The translations under genes and the position numbers were made by a program. A DNA stretch of 64,000 nucleotides from Diphasiastrum complanatum (taxonomy: Eukaryota > Streptophyta > Lycopodiopsida > Lycopodiales > Lycopodiaceae): contig CM055093.1 in NCBI GenBank assembly GCA_029204225.1, positions 20,855,635 through 20,919,634 on the forward strand. Reading direction: 5' to 3'. Under the pieces are notes generated by a model. It had not been told where the DNA came from and made no database searches. It saw only the letters and a list, made by a program, of their open reading frames with translations. Below are positions 10,674 through 24,300 of the stretch, piece after piece (position 1 is the stretch's first letter; each line of letters starts with the position of its first letter).

Positions 10674-12239
10674 CTAAAACATGACTTATTTGTGATCATG
10701 TTAGGCAGAAAAACATGAGCTAAATAGTAAAATTATCATTTTCATATATAAATATCGAATGCATGGTTAAAAAGAAGAGTCATCTCAAGAATCAACCAAA
10801 GCCCAATCAAAGCTTTGATGGATGTGTCATGGAGTGGTTAGGGTGAGCCCCCTCTATTTGTTACTTACTTTTGAGAAAGGATGCAAGGGTTAGTAGTGCA
10901 ATCAAACATACTCAACTTGGACATGAATGATGGTCCATTTAAGGGTTTTGGGCTCCAACGCATTTTTTGTTTTCGTTTTAACACTACTTACAATAACCTA
11001 TAACTTTATTTGCATGACTTTGACTGGAGTTGATCTATGTCCTCAAGGAAAGTCTTCACCAACGTGCCACTTAATGGAGGAAACATTTCATGTGTTTATG
11101 GAAAAGATTTAAAATGTGAGAGCAGAAATGAAAGTTTATGAAGCATAAATTAAGCTATTGCAAGCAAATCATGAATAACCTAATCCACAAACTACATTAC
11201 GAGGCATTGCCACCATAAGAAAATCCCAAATTGTTGTAGTCAGATCCAATCAAGATTGATGCTTTTCAAAACAAACACTAGTTCAAAGTACGTGAATAAA
11301 AATTTGAAGGCGCAATCATTTCCAATCTAAAACCTCAAGCCTCAATGCTGCTATGAAAATGCAAATCAATTATGAAGGAATTTCTGCAACCAAAGGTCAC
11401 ACCTGTTCATCAGACATCTGATCCACTAAAGGGTGTAAGTTTTTATAACTTAAATCAGAGTTGTACATTCCGATCCGGAGCAAGTTCTGAGAAATACCAT
11501 TAGAGTTTCCCAAAACATGCTTGGAAGCATATTCTTATTTTTTGGAGGTTTTTAATGTATTAACACTTTAGGGTGTTAATATCTTATTCTAGGCTTTCAA
11601 AAATTTTGTTTCAATGCATAAAGTCTAGTTTCTATTGGTTTTAGCATTTTTAGTTTTTAAAATAAAAAATTAATGCATTCCACACAAAGGTCCGCTGCGT
11701 GAAATGCTCACGTTCTGGAACGTGGATGGTGTGCAACGCGTTCTGCTGCATCCATGAGTCTTAAACACAGATGCATAATGTTATATTGATACTAGAGACA
11801 ATAAAAGCAATTTGTTCATCAACCATGAAAATATATCCAAAATATTCCGAGTCAAATGTGATAATACTAGCTTCTCACTCTCCTTGTGACTGAAGCTCAT
11901 CCCCTGGCCACTCAGACATGCAGAAACACTGAGCAGTCAATTTACATTGAATTTTCAGACTGGCATCTTATTTGGAATTTTCCTTTTCTCCAAGCTGAAC
12001 ATATTATCTACATAGCTGTACACCTTCATACAATCAACTACAGATATGAACTCTGACAGTCTGCCTCATATAAATAGGTATGAAACAACACACTTTGCAT
12101 GCATCCGCAAAAGGACACTGTTTAGTGATAGTAAGGGGGCAATAATCAAATCCAGCTCAGTACACAAGCTGAAGCAGTAGACCTGCTGAGAACTTGCAAC
12201 CCGCTTTAACAGAATTATGCAGTTACCAAAATCACAGAT
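10674..12239. other. Non-coding sequence downstream of FREE1
   Basis: No gene is recognised. The part nearest 12240 should include the 3' UTR and poly(A) region of FREE1, which reads leftwards. No certain poly(A) signal was assigned. Confidence 0.45.
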
Positions 12240-12317
12240 TCAGTCAGCACTGACAAGAAAAGGATGTTGACAAACTCCACACTCAACAGTCTCAGTCCCG
12301 AACCTTGGTACTTGAAC
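12240..12317 (-). CDS. FREE1: FREE1 exon 9 (C-terminal end)
   Basis: After acceptor GCAG, 25 codons end in LVSAD and TGA at 12242-12240. CGVC supplies the second Cys pair of the C-terminal zinc ribbon, whose first pair (CPTC) is in exon 8. The sequence closely resembles the family's C-terminus. Confidence 0.93.
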   Translation of the reverse strand, partial: VQVPRFGTETVECGVCQHPFLVSAD

Positions 12318-15300
12318 CTGCCCAAAAAGAACAATCAAACAGTAAATGTCAAATCACAATACCAAACATTGCAATGGAGAGTAAGTAGATCTTATTTCTT
12401 TATCTTGTCAAAGCACTAAGATTTATAAAAGGTCACAGTAAACAATATCTTGCCTTTGCAAGCTGAACCATCTGGGGCTTAGTCTTTGTACAAATAAAAC
12501 TTTTTGCAAATCATGCTATAACAAAGATTAGTGCTGAGAAGCCCCAAAACATGGGTTTATTACCTTTCTCATAATAAGCAATCGACATAACCATCCTAAA
12601 GTGATTCTGGGGGCTATTACTTGACAGGCATATGGAGTAAATTAAAATAATATAGTATTTACCCTTAATAACAACACACAAAATATTGAACTGATTGCAA
12701 TTTTGACTTTTAAAAGTCCAACGTCAAAATCTTAGACCAAATGCCATGAACCATGAACAAAACTGTAGTCTGTACAGAACGTACAGTACATTCCGACTGG
12801 TTTGAGTCGGAACAGGTTTCTAAGATTGGTACGTAAGAGAGTTTCCACACACAGGATAAAAGCAACTTCACAATATTCAAGACTGGTTCAAAATACTGAT
12901 TGATAGATGATGTATTGTGAGGCATAGCATCATTCTGCTCAATACACCATAAACACATGTTTTATGGAAGTCTACCAGTTACACGAGTACCAACAGCTCT
13001 GGCTTTTGTCTTAGATTTGTCTGTAACATTCTAGATTTTCAAGTCAATTCAATTAAGAAGAAACCCTCACATATTTGTATTAAGTCATACTCCGGAAAAA
13101 TACACTAGAAAACAGGAAATGGAGAGAATTGGGGTGAGACCACATCATCACAAATTACAGCAGAGGAAAATAATTAAAAAGACTGAATGTAACAGAGAAG
13201 AGTGAAAAAGAATGACGTGGGGTGAGGCAAAAAATAGTAAAGGAATCAAAGGTGATGAAAAAGACCAAAGAGCTCAACTCTTTATTTGAAAGTAAATGAC
13301 AGATTATCTATCACGGGGAAATACGTTTTCCCAGCTGATGAAATGTCGTTTCCAAGAACCATAATCCTTGGACACTTTAAAAACAGGAAATCCAAGTTTC
13401 AGGAGTAAAATTATAAATTGGGAGCTCTAAAAAATATCAAGGTTGTATCCATGCTTTGTAAAATCCTTCATAAATCTTCGTCAAAAAAAGGTTCAATGAG
13501 TTTAAACCTTTTCCATTTGGTCCTAAGTTGACTACGTAGAGTACGAACTAAGAGGACTAGGAAGATCGTGCAGCTTACCACAGTGCATAAGAAATACTTT
13601 GGTCATTCAAAGTTATCTTTAACTTTATACCTCAAGATGAACTGTGCAGGTTGGACATGCAACTTCTCGCATTCGAGGGCCTGATCCTTCAGGTGCAGGT
13701 TGGCCAGACCAGAGGTGGGGAGGACCATTCAGAAAGGAATCAGAGCTGCCAGTGGGAACTGATCGAACTGGTCGCGAGCTTCCTGAGTTATCTGCACCAC
13801 ATGATGGACAGAGATTACTACCATTGTTAGTAAGCGAGATACTTTCACATATGCAGCAGTCGAATGTTTGTCTAGATTTCTCACCAGTACTGCCTCTGGT
13901 TGGCTTTCTCGCTGCATTTTTCTCCATTTCTTCCTGTTAATCAAGAACACAACATAATGGATAAGCAAGAATTTCCATACCAACAACACATCAATTTGAA
14001 AGCATACAATAACATTATGTGAACTTGTGTGCAATATACATCATTTCATAAAAATCTTCATACCTGTAACTTCTTAGCAAGGTCCTCATGAGGTCGCTGC
14101 AGAGCTGGTTTACTGTTTGATTCCACGTTCATCAACCTTTGCGTAACCTCTGCCTGTATAAATAGATGTGGGTTTAGATCTACGAAATTTGATTGGTGGA
14201 AAGCGAGATGCAAAAGATATCTCAGCTATCACATAATTGTGAAATTGGAAAAAGTTCCTCTCTCCTTGCCTTTGGTTGCTTGGTTTGCTTCTCTACTGCT
14301 GCCATCTTTGCTTGGAGGAGAGGAAACCTGTGAAGGCTTGTGGAAGAGTATTCAGGTGGAAGATACTGCAAACTAAGGTAAGAAAGCTATGGTTTGTTTG
14401 ATTGAATGATCGTATGCATCTAAGGAAATGTGTTAGCTTACCATACTGGAAAGGGAATGAGCTCACACGATACTTTGATTATCATAGATCGATACTGCAT
14501 TCTTGCTTCCGTAATACACGATTGGAAGCATCTACGTGTGGGTGCTGTCTCAAAAGCAATTGTGAACATTATCACAGGTATGTTCTTCATCTCTTCACAT
14601 ATGATGTTGCTTCTGACAGCGAACAGTCACCGGAATAATTGGCAGCAACATTCATACATGTTTGATACCTTTTTGCAAAGTATGATGAGCCGGCAGCGCT
14701 TCTTATTGGTCAGAAGTCTGTGCTTCCTATTGTGGTTTCATGTGAATTGAATCATGGTAGTGATGTGCAGATGTCTACCATTAGAACTGCGATGGACCTT
14801 CTCCACATGCTACTGTTTTGTGTAGAGTATCACAAATGATAGCCATCTGAATTGCGATGGACCCTCATCGCTATCTACTGGTTTTCAGAATGCCAGTAAT
14901 GTTGATGGCTATTGATAATACATGATAGTGTCTCTACGTAAACCTTTCATAGTGAGCCGCCCAACACGATTTTTGCTCGTCTCAGTACAAGCTTTTGATA
15001 AGTAACAAAAAACGTAATATGGATGTGCTCATTACATGAATAAGGCACACGGTTATCTCTGGATGTAATCACGAAATATATGCTGTGAGGTTTTTTGATA
15101 ATAGTATCTACTTGAAGGCAATAATAACGTAAGTTCTCTACTGCTTTCCATATTTGCTAAACTTTCGAACTATGAACTGCCAAAGTAATGACTCTATCAC
15201 CCTTTGATACACCAGTACTAGCTATTAATAAAGAAGTGCATGTGGTTGAGTTTAACACAGTTGCAAGGTTACGATACTACTTGGAAAGAGGTTGCACTAC

Positions 15301-18300
15301 CATTAATCCATCACGTTCAGTTTTTGAATCGGTAGTATGTAAGCAGGGTTTTGCTTGAAGCAGTGGGAGATGGGTAGCTTGCAAGAATATACTTCGCCCC
15401 GCATTCAGGTATGAAGGTTTATGATGTTATATGGAAGGTAGGATCATCCAACACTGCAATAACCGTTTATATAGAGATATGGAACTTCACGAGTTACGTA
15501 AATTGAATGTCTTTTGAAGCTATGATCCGCAAAATGAGCTGGTTTTTTTATAGCTTGGTCTTTTTTACCTTTCGCAAGGATCCGGAATGTTTCTAAAAAG
15601 ACATAAGTGCAGCCTATATTAGTAAGCTAGGGATGTTTGCGGAGTTTGATTTTGAAGGTCTTGAATGGCATGGCTTTGCCCAAGCCGTAAGGTGCTTGAA
15701 CTGCCAAATGTTTTGCATGGGATGTCCTTGGGGCTAGTATGGCACAGATCTGCCCTAGTACCTAGCATTGTGGCCAAAGTCAGATCTCTTTTCATTTGTG
15801 TATTGCAAGATAACTTCTTACGTGTAGATTTTTGATGTGAACTTCATACATTCTTTTTGCTCTTATACTGATCAGTATGGCATCTGCCCTGATACGGTTT
15901 CGTTATTGCTAATTATGAAATGCATGATAGGGAAGATTGGACGTATTATTTGTAATTGCAATTAAGCTGATAAGGTAGTGAATCTTGTTTTGGACATGGA
16001 TAACAACTGATGCTCAGCTATGATACTTGTCTTCCTCACGCAACTAACTCGTGCGGTTTTGTTTTGTGGGATGGTAGCAGGTAACAGTTGAGAGTCCTAA
16101 AACTTGCTTCACTTTTTGGTACTCTCTGTACTGTAAGACTTTATGCAGCTATATTTTAACCTATTATGCTATAAAAAATTGAAGGGTTCAAAAGGTTTGG
16201 TCTTGACTTGTCAAGAGGTACTATGTGATGTTCTGTTACTCTCTCTCTCTCTCTCTCTCTCTCTCAAAAATATCCGTGCACAATACCGTTCACCTCACCT
16301 CCTATGTGATACCTGTCGCATTTGCCACCAGGTTCTTCGCAATAAAAAGTGTAACTTTAAATCAAATGAAGGTAGAAGAGTTGTTAATTTTCTCTTCAGT
16401 TCATCCACTAGTGCCTTTTAGCGAGAGTTCACTCCTCGTACTGCACCTCCTCTCATCGACCTCCGCACTCGGACGGACTATGCCACCACTCAGTACACTA
16501 TCCCTTCCGACACTCCCATTCTATTTCCAAAAGACCTTATTTCTTCCTCCTCTCCTTCTTTCACCCCTTCATCTTCCTCCTCTTTGTCTCCGCCTCTTTC
16601 AGCTGATTTTTCGTCTGATTTCCCTCGCTTTATTGAGTCTCTTCAAGAGACCAATGTGTCCTTGCTTGCGTTAATCAAGCAACAAGCATTCCAAATCTCC
16701 ACTCTGGAGAATACGGTTTTGGCCCTCCAAGAAAAAGTTGGCATTCTTGAGGTTGATGTTACCTCAAGAATGAATTGGAATCGGCAATGCAGATTCAGAA
16801 AACATGGCAAAGCAGCTTCAAGAGCGAGTTCACTCCTTCGAGCAACAATTTCAGCAATCGAAGAGTTCTTGGGCCGACGTGCTCAAGGGATCTAAGCAGG
16901 TTATTTCTGAATCTATTCAAGAACATCAAAAAAGAGATCTCAAGGCCCTCCATGTCAAAGTTAGGGGAGCTTCTTTTGCGGGTAAGGACCTCGTGGCTGA
17001 GGCAACTGCTTTCATTCATTCCACCTTTGGTCTCAAAGAGGATGTCATATCTGCTGCTTGGGTGGGTAAGCTCTAATCCACCACAGTGTTTCTGCGTTTC
17101 AAGGATGCTTTGCTTCGTCAAAAGGTTCTACGTAAAAGAGGTTGCCTGAAGGGATCTACTATTTTTATGGATGATGCTAAGGCCAACGGTTTCCCGGGTT
17201 AAAATTGCAGAACCTAAAATTTCATATTCTTCTCCCTCTCCTATTTGAGCTACGGCCATTTATTTCCTCTCTTGCATGAGAGATGATTTTTTACATAGCG
17301 AATTATTTTTTATTTTAGTTGTCTGTTGACGGCATTGTTCCGTCCGAGTTCCATTTCTATTTCTGATTGGATGTCATCTATGTGAATATCTGAAGGTGTT
17401 TCCCACTCTTGCAGTGAGAGTCTATTGCTATTTGTAGATCGGCAGTACTATCTTCTTGATCCTCATGGCACATGCATCCAGAAAAGAACTACTTCGGCTT
17501 CTGGTGCTGATAGAAAAAATAACAAAGCATTTGCAGGGCAAGATTTGTTGGAATTCAAGGGTCTTTCGGATTGCTTTATGCTAACAAAACTCAAGTAGCA
17601 GGGGCTTCTGGAACCGGACGCGATTTCAGAACATTCAAAAGAGAAAACTATTCAACTGACGCATGTATGAAACTACAAATCTTTTTCTGAAGTCAAATGT
17701 GACTGATACTTGCCACCCCTTCTGACTCTTTCATCAAGTGTTACAAGAATAACAGCTAGTCATCTGGCTAGAATCCCAATCCAGCATTTTTTATCATTCC
17801 ATCTGTCACAATGCTAGTTGGTTCGGTCCAATCTTCTTCAGCTTGGGATAAGGAATGATTAACATCAAGGACATATTACAGATAGGGAGATGAATGTAAT
17901 AGAGAATTTACGACGCCAGCTTGCAACATACAACTGTCTTTATTCAACATCAAGAAACTAATTGCGGGGTCAGTACTTACCAGGCATTGATCACAAACAC
18001 GAACAGGCTGAGCATCTTGATCTGAAGTGAGAGGAGTTCTTCCACGTGTGCACTTGTCACAAAAAATGTCACCACAATTCCTGCAATGGTGCTGCAAAAA
18101 ACAGACAACATTTCCTGTAAAGCTTGCTGCTCTAAAATGAATGACAGACTGTTTTATTAACCAAAACACTCAACAAGCTCAAGTTTCTCTGCAAATAGTA
18201 GCGAGATAAACATGGATTGATTAGTGATCGTTGTGTTTTACATTTCATTCGCTAAAACAAAAAATGAAGCTTTCTAAAAACAGCCAGTGCTGACATAAAG

Positions 18301-21300
18301 TCTCACTTGATAGATCACAATAAAGAATGGATGATTGAGATATTGACTTGTTGAGAGAATCACAGTTGACTTTCTATAAAGAGCCCTTTGTCACATGCAA
18401 TTTCCACCAATACTTCTTCGTCAAACAAGAGAGTTAAATAAATATTTCTGTCAATTAGTTATGCTTTGCTAGTGCTCATACTATGAAATCACAGGTCACT
18501 CCTGATGTGAAATTAACAGGTCAAGCCGGCGCACCACTTTGCAAATACCAAATCAAGTATGGAAAATCATAAATTGATTGACTAAGGTGAGCACATATGT
18601 ACAAGAGGTCTTCAAAAATGAAGTTTAAGACTCAAAAAATCTAAAGAGGCCTTGAGCATTTCCATGATTTTGAGAAGTTCCAAAAAGAACACATGACAGA
18701 CATTAAGGATCTGTTTGGTCAAAGCTGCCAAGAAGAAACATTCCAGAATTCAAAGTCGCTTTTCTGTGAAAAGAATGTAGCCAATTTTGAAACCTTCCTA
18801 TTCTTGAAAAATGGGAAAACTTCAAGTCTCTTGGAAAGTAGAACTTGAAGAACAAGCTGCTGAAAGTAGTTATCACATTTTCAGTGTCAAAGTCCATCAG
18901 TCGTTCTTTTAGTATGTCAGGTCACTGTCCGTTTCGAGTAGGGCGGTGGTAGTCTGCAACTGATTAATTCAAGACACCAGAAGATAGTAACATGTGGCAC
19001 ATGGGACAATAAATCCCATGAATATTATGATGAGTCCCCTAGAATTTGATAGCTATACAAGTATTAAGTATCCGCAAGGACACGCAATGACTACCTAAGG
19101 TGACGATCTCAAATGCTAGTCTAGAGCTATAGATCGATTTGGTGACCCATGTCAATATCCTATCGGCACGACGCGACTTTTGTTTGGTGACCCTTGTCAG
19201 TATGCGCAACTGACACAAGTCGATGGTCTAGGCGTGACCATGTTGGTGGAGATTAACCCACCTATACTATGTATGTATAGAGGTGGATCTCCATGGGATG
19301 GGCGATCCATTCTACCGGAGGGTGGATAGCTCATTCATGTGCTTAAGCCAAAATGCTGAACCTGAGCTTAGAGGTCAGAAAGCTCGTTGGGCTGAGTTGA
19401 TGCAAGAGTTTGACATGTCTATCAGATATAGACGTGGAAAATTCAATACAGTAGCAAATGCCCTTAGCAAAATGCCTATGATAAACGAGCTGAGTTTTAC
19501 TTAGATTCGTAATGAGTTACTCGAGTCCTTGAGAGGGAAATGATAGCATGATGCATTCTTCTCTACTATTTGGAACTCAATCCAGAGCAGACAGTTACAG
19601 ACTCCAGAACCAGTTCCCGGGGCTGGTGCCAGTTCATCCAAGAATACGGCAGCTTCCGTTGAGGATGATGATGAGTCCGAGTATACGTCGTCAGATGACG
19701 TTGAGGATTCTGAGCCTGTATTACCCAAGCAAGTCAGTTGACTCAAGGATTCCAATGGAAACAGTATTCCATTCAGGATGAGTACTTGCTCTATAGAGAT
19801 AGAGTATGTGTCCCCAATTCAGAGGATTATAGGCAGCAGGTCCTATATGAATGTCATGACAATCCTAGTGCGGGACACCCAGGCATACAGAAGACCTATG
19901 AGCTTCTTCGTAGGCAATTTTTCTGGCCCAGTATGAAAAAGGACGTCCACCAGAAATGTCAAGTAAACAAAGCAGAGCGTTTAAAGGCAGGAGGGTTGTT
20001 GCATCCCTTAGAAATATTAGCTGGTAAATGGGAGAGTATCTCCATGGATTTTATAGTAGGCCTCCCTAGAACCCAAAAGGGTAATGACGCTATATGGGTC
20101 ACAGTTGACCGTCTGACCAAAATGGCTCATTTCATTCCGACCAAAACAACCGTTAGAGCTCCAGAGTTAGCGAGGTTGTTTGTAGACGGGCTATTTAAAT
20201 TGTACGGTCTACCTTCCGGCATAGTAAGCGACCGGGACAGTAAGTTTACTGGAAATTTTTGGAGGGCAGTATTCCATCATCTCCATACTAAACTTAATAT
20301 GAGTACCACCGACCATCCACAGACGGACGGTCAAATAGAGAGGGTAAATCAGGTGCTGGAGGATATGCTTCGTGCATACGTCAACAAGAAACGGACTGAT
20401 TGGGAGGAGTATCTCTCGATATTAGAGTTTGCTTACAACAGTACCAAACATTCAGCTACGGGATACAGCCCATTTATGCTGATGTACGGTTTTCAGCCAC
20501 GCTCACCCACAGCTGTAGGGTTTAACAAAAAAAAGTTGAAGCAGCCAGAAACTTTTTAGAGGACCTAAACCAGATGATAGAACATGCTAAGCGTAGCATT
20601 AGGCAGTCCTAGGATCGAGCCAGGCATTATGCAGATCCACACAAACGGGATGTGCAGTTCTCCACTAGTGAGAAAGTCTACTTGAGAGTCCCAGTCAACT
20701 CTAAAACCCTCAAATCAGGAGTGTGTGCTAAGTTGTCTCCAAGGTATTGTGGTCCCTTTACCATCAATAGGAGACTAGGCGAGGTCACCTATGAACTAGA
20801 ACTCCCACACAGTAGTAAGGTTTTTCCAGTCTTTCATGTAAGTCAATTACGAAAAGCCTTAACCAGATCAGACAATCTGGTAGGGGACAGTGTTCTAGTT
20901 CTCCCATTGGATCCTCAGCAACCTCCACATGAACCAAAGGAGATTCTTGATAGTAGAGAGACGCAGATTCGTCATACTCTATACCGAGAATATCTGGTTT
21001 AGTGGAATGATCAGCCTGTTGAGAATGCCACTTGGGAAAGAGGCAGCATCCTTTGCAAGATTTTTCCAGACTTTGTCTTAGAGGACCAAGACGGTTCTTA
21101 AGGGGGAGGGAGTGTTACAAGCTCGTGACACTGCAGAACCCTAGAGAACACAGATAGGTCAAATACCACAGTCAGGGTCGTGTCCAGCGCACATGACCAA
21201 CATGGCAAGAAAGTGTGAGTAGTGTGCCCCAGCGCGGTCCATAGCCATAGCGGGCCTAACACAGCCTAGGGACCCTGTCAGCAGGATAGGGCCTCCAGTT

Positions 21301-24300
21301 GGGTTCCGACGTGCAGTCGGCCACGACAGTGACACATGGCCGACACTTGGCAGTTGCATGCTACCAGTCCTCACACTAGGTCTTTAAGGATGTTACATTG
21401 ACTTTTGAGGATACTTGGAGCTAATGGGCATTGAGGATGTACTGGGCTTCCAGATGGATCTTCATCAAGATCAAAACTATTTAAACAAGTTTTGCCGGTG
21501 TTGTATTTGTGAGTTAAAGTGTTAAGAGATCATGAAATAACCATCAAGGGGAACGTGATGGAAATGGTTAAATCCAAGGGATCCATAGTACAAACTTAAG
21601 ATTCAGGATGCTAGTAAATATTACACCTTGACGTACTAGTTCATTTAGACCAGGAAGGTGCTGGTTTACAAGTGATTGATTCAAGGCAGTGGTTGTCTGT
21701 AAACAGTGGCACGTGTCACGTAGAAGCACAAATCTCATAATTAAGGTGGTAAGCCCCTAGGACTTGAAATCTATGAGGTGTAGAAGGTTTAGAGACTCAT
21801 AGTTGCAAGCAAACAAATCTTAAAGGTGTTCCAATTGCATTTGCAAACACCCACCGTTAACTTTTAGAAAGTTTCTTTTAGGGAGGTCTTAGGAAAAAGG
21901 GTGTCCCAGGTCATATGTAGCATCTTTTAAGTTTCCTATTTTATCATTTATGGTTCTTTCATAGATGGATCGCTGCAGAGCTCAGAAGTTGAACAATACA
22001 GGTCAAGACTCATGACCACATGCTTCAGAAAGTTGATGATACACTGAGCAGCGAGCAGAAGTTTAGTTCCCATTGTATTATCTTGTGATCTCCAGTTCTC
22101 AAGCTTTCTTTTGGTCCATGTTATCCACTTGAAATATGTTTCGAATTTGTAAGGTTGGTCTGAGGGAACCAAAACATTTGGTTACAACTACAGGTAGCGT
22201 GATGATGGTAGACCCCCACCCCTCCCCCACCAAAAGAAAGAAACAACATGAACAACTGTTTTTCGCTGTCTAGTTAATAGTGTTCTCTTCGTGTGGCTTC
22301 TTGGGTTCGTGGATGCACTCTATATCTTCATCATTGGTGATGTGTGTGTGTGCCTAAATTAATGAGTTTAGGGGGAGAGCTTTATGCATGAGTGTGATCA
22401 AAATTCTGCGTAATACCCGAGCTGCGAGTGTGCCAGATTTCTAGCAATAGCAACAGAAATGATTGAAACATGAAGAAAACAATGAAGATACCCAGTCAAG
22501 AGAAATATATACAACAACACAGAATAGATTCAATTTCCTTTTCAGATTACATGTTTCAAGCATTATGCCACACTACTCTGAGATATAGAGCTCAAAAGAA
22601 CTAGTTTTTGAGAGAAAAAGTTTCAAGTTTGACAGAGACAGTTTAGAAAGTCCATAAACTGAAGCACACATCCAGATTTTGGGCCAAGAAGCTACATTAA
22701 TAAAAATAAACAACTCAATACGACATCACACTTCAGCCTTCACATACTATATCTACATACCCGCCGTATAAAAGCTCCAAAATCTGACCCACAGGATGTA
22801 CATTTTTTAACAGCTTCGTCGGGTACCTGATTTGAGGACAGATTATTAGAAACTTGACATTGTTTTTTTTTATATCCTGGTACATCACTTCAAAAACCAC
22901 CAATCCCTATGTCATTCATCCTTACAAAGTTTAAGGATCTGGGTAAAACTATATGCAATCACTATGTAGAAAATCTTCACAAGATACAGGGCCAGTCAAT
23001 TAGTGTAGTTATTACATCAAACTAAAATGACACATTAAAGGGATACCCAATGTTGCTTCTCTTCTTGACTGGCAGATTTGGACTTTAAAGTGACCCAGTC
23101 TGCAAATGAGCTCTTTCTTGCTGATCCAGCCTCAGAACTGCCACTTGTGCTTGTCAAGCCCTTGCTTGCCTCTGATGGTGTCTCTTTATCAACCATTTCA
23201 CACAGCTGCCAATAGGGATCCCCATCAACACTCCAAATGATTAGCAAGATAATTGGATAACATAGACCTTTGGTTTTCTCGAACAAGCTAATGAAGTAGA
23301 GAAGAAAGAAAATAATAAGTACATTCTTTGTCCATTGTAATTAGAAAACAAATGGAAATGTCCTCACACTGAAGCTTACAAGCTTATGTTTGTGGTCCTT
23401 AGATAGTTAAAAAAGGATGCTAGTGCCTGCCCTCTTACTCCATGGGAGTATTAAGAAGAACGAGCATATAACCCAGAATTTTGCAAATACCCCACATACA
23501 GTCGCACCCGCTATAACATAAGTTCAGCATAGAATCATGTTCCGTACCCTATACAGTTCGTTCCATAAATACAGAACAAACCAAATTTTGGAATTATATA
23601 AGAAAATCACATTCCATGCAGAACATAAAATTTCTCCCCTTCTTCCGTACAACATACCAGAACAAGCCATACCAAATGAATTTGCTCCAAACACTCAGGG
23701 AACTATCAACATAACTATATGATGTTGTCACAAAACATAGTCCTTATAAACTTTCAAACAGAACAGGACACAGAAAAGGTACCTGTTAAAATAAGCATTT
23801 TACTTTGACAATAATAGACAGTAGGTTGGTTCACAAAGTGACGAGAGCCAAGGAAGTGTAAAATTTACAATTAATGAAAGATGTTTTTTCTACTACAGCA
23901 ATAATAGTCGTTTTCAGAGGAACATCTTACCAGCAATAAACAATCTCAGATAATACGATTAACATGGACATTTACCAAGGGAGAGAGAAGGTTACCTGAA
24001 CACAAGCTGCAGTCAGTGTATCAAGGATTCCAGATGTCGTGTAACTGTTTGATTGTAACCTGATTCTACGCTGCTCCACATCGACAGACGTCTTTGCCCA
24101 AAATGTCAATGTAGAAGGGTCACTCACCTGTTATGATCATCAATATAACCACAGAGAAAAATTGGAGTGTATGATAAGAATCTTTCGTATGTGATCAAAT
24201 ACTCTCTTTGAACAGACGTGTCCAAAAAGATGACTTCGTTTCAGCTTCTTTTCTCATCAATTTATCAATGAGCATAAAAAGATACGAAACAACTCATATG

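Larger units (their letters stand above)
14154..17980 (-). other. FREE1 intron 6 (repeat-filled)
   Basis: 3.8 kb. Contains repeat copy B (15650-16210), a CT tract and a LINE ORF1 remnant. Around 14605-14880 there are several GCGATGG or AGCGAA motifs, one within TGAC-AGCGAACA-GTCA near 14617. Confidence 0.75.
19270..21112 (+). mobile_element. Truncated Ty3/gypsy chromovirus
   Basis: Only the 3' half remains: end of RNase H, integrase, chromodomain, polypurine tract (AAGGGGGAGGGAG) and the start of an LTR at 21113. The upstream Gag, protease and RT are gone. It lies antisense to FREE1 in intron 5. Confidence 0.88.
18092..22760 (-). other. FREE1 intron 5 (contains a chromovirus)
   Basis: 4.7 kb, splitting the FYVE signature between RR and HHC. 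It contains the Ty3/gypsy remnant at 19.3-21.4 kb. About 18.1-18.9 kb shows nothing recognisable. Confidence 0.85.

Noticed and set aside
10024-10684. Two tandem protein genes
   Set aside because: The frames are similar only because the DNA is duplicated; no family, start context or splice evidence supports coding.
16225-16674. 149-codon open frame starting in the CT tract
   Set aside because: It begins with a Leu-Ser run from the microsatellite and is out of frame with the LINE-like similarity in the same stretch.
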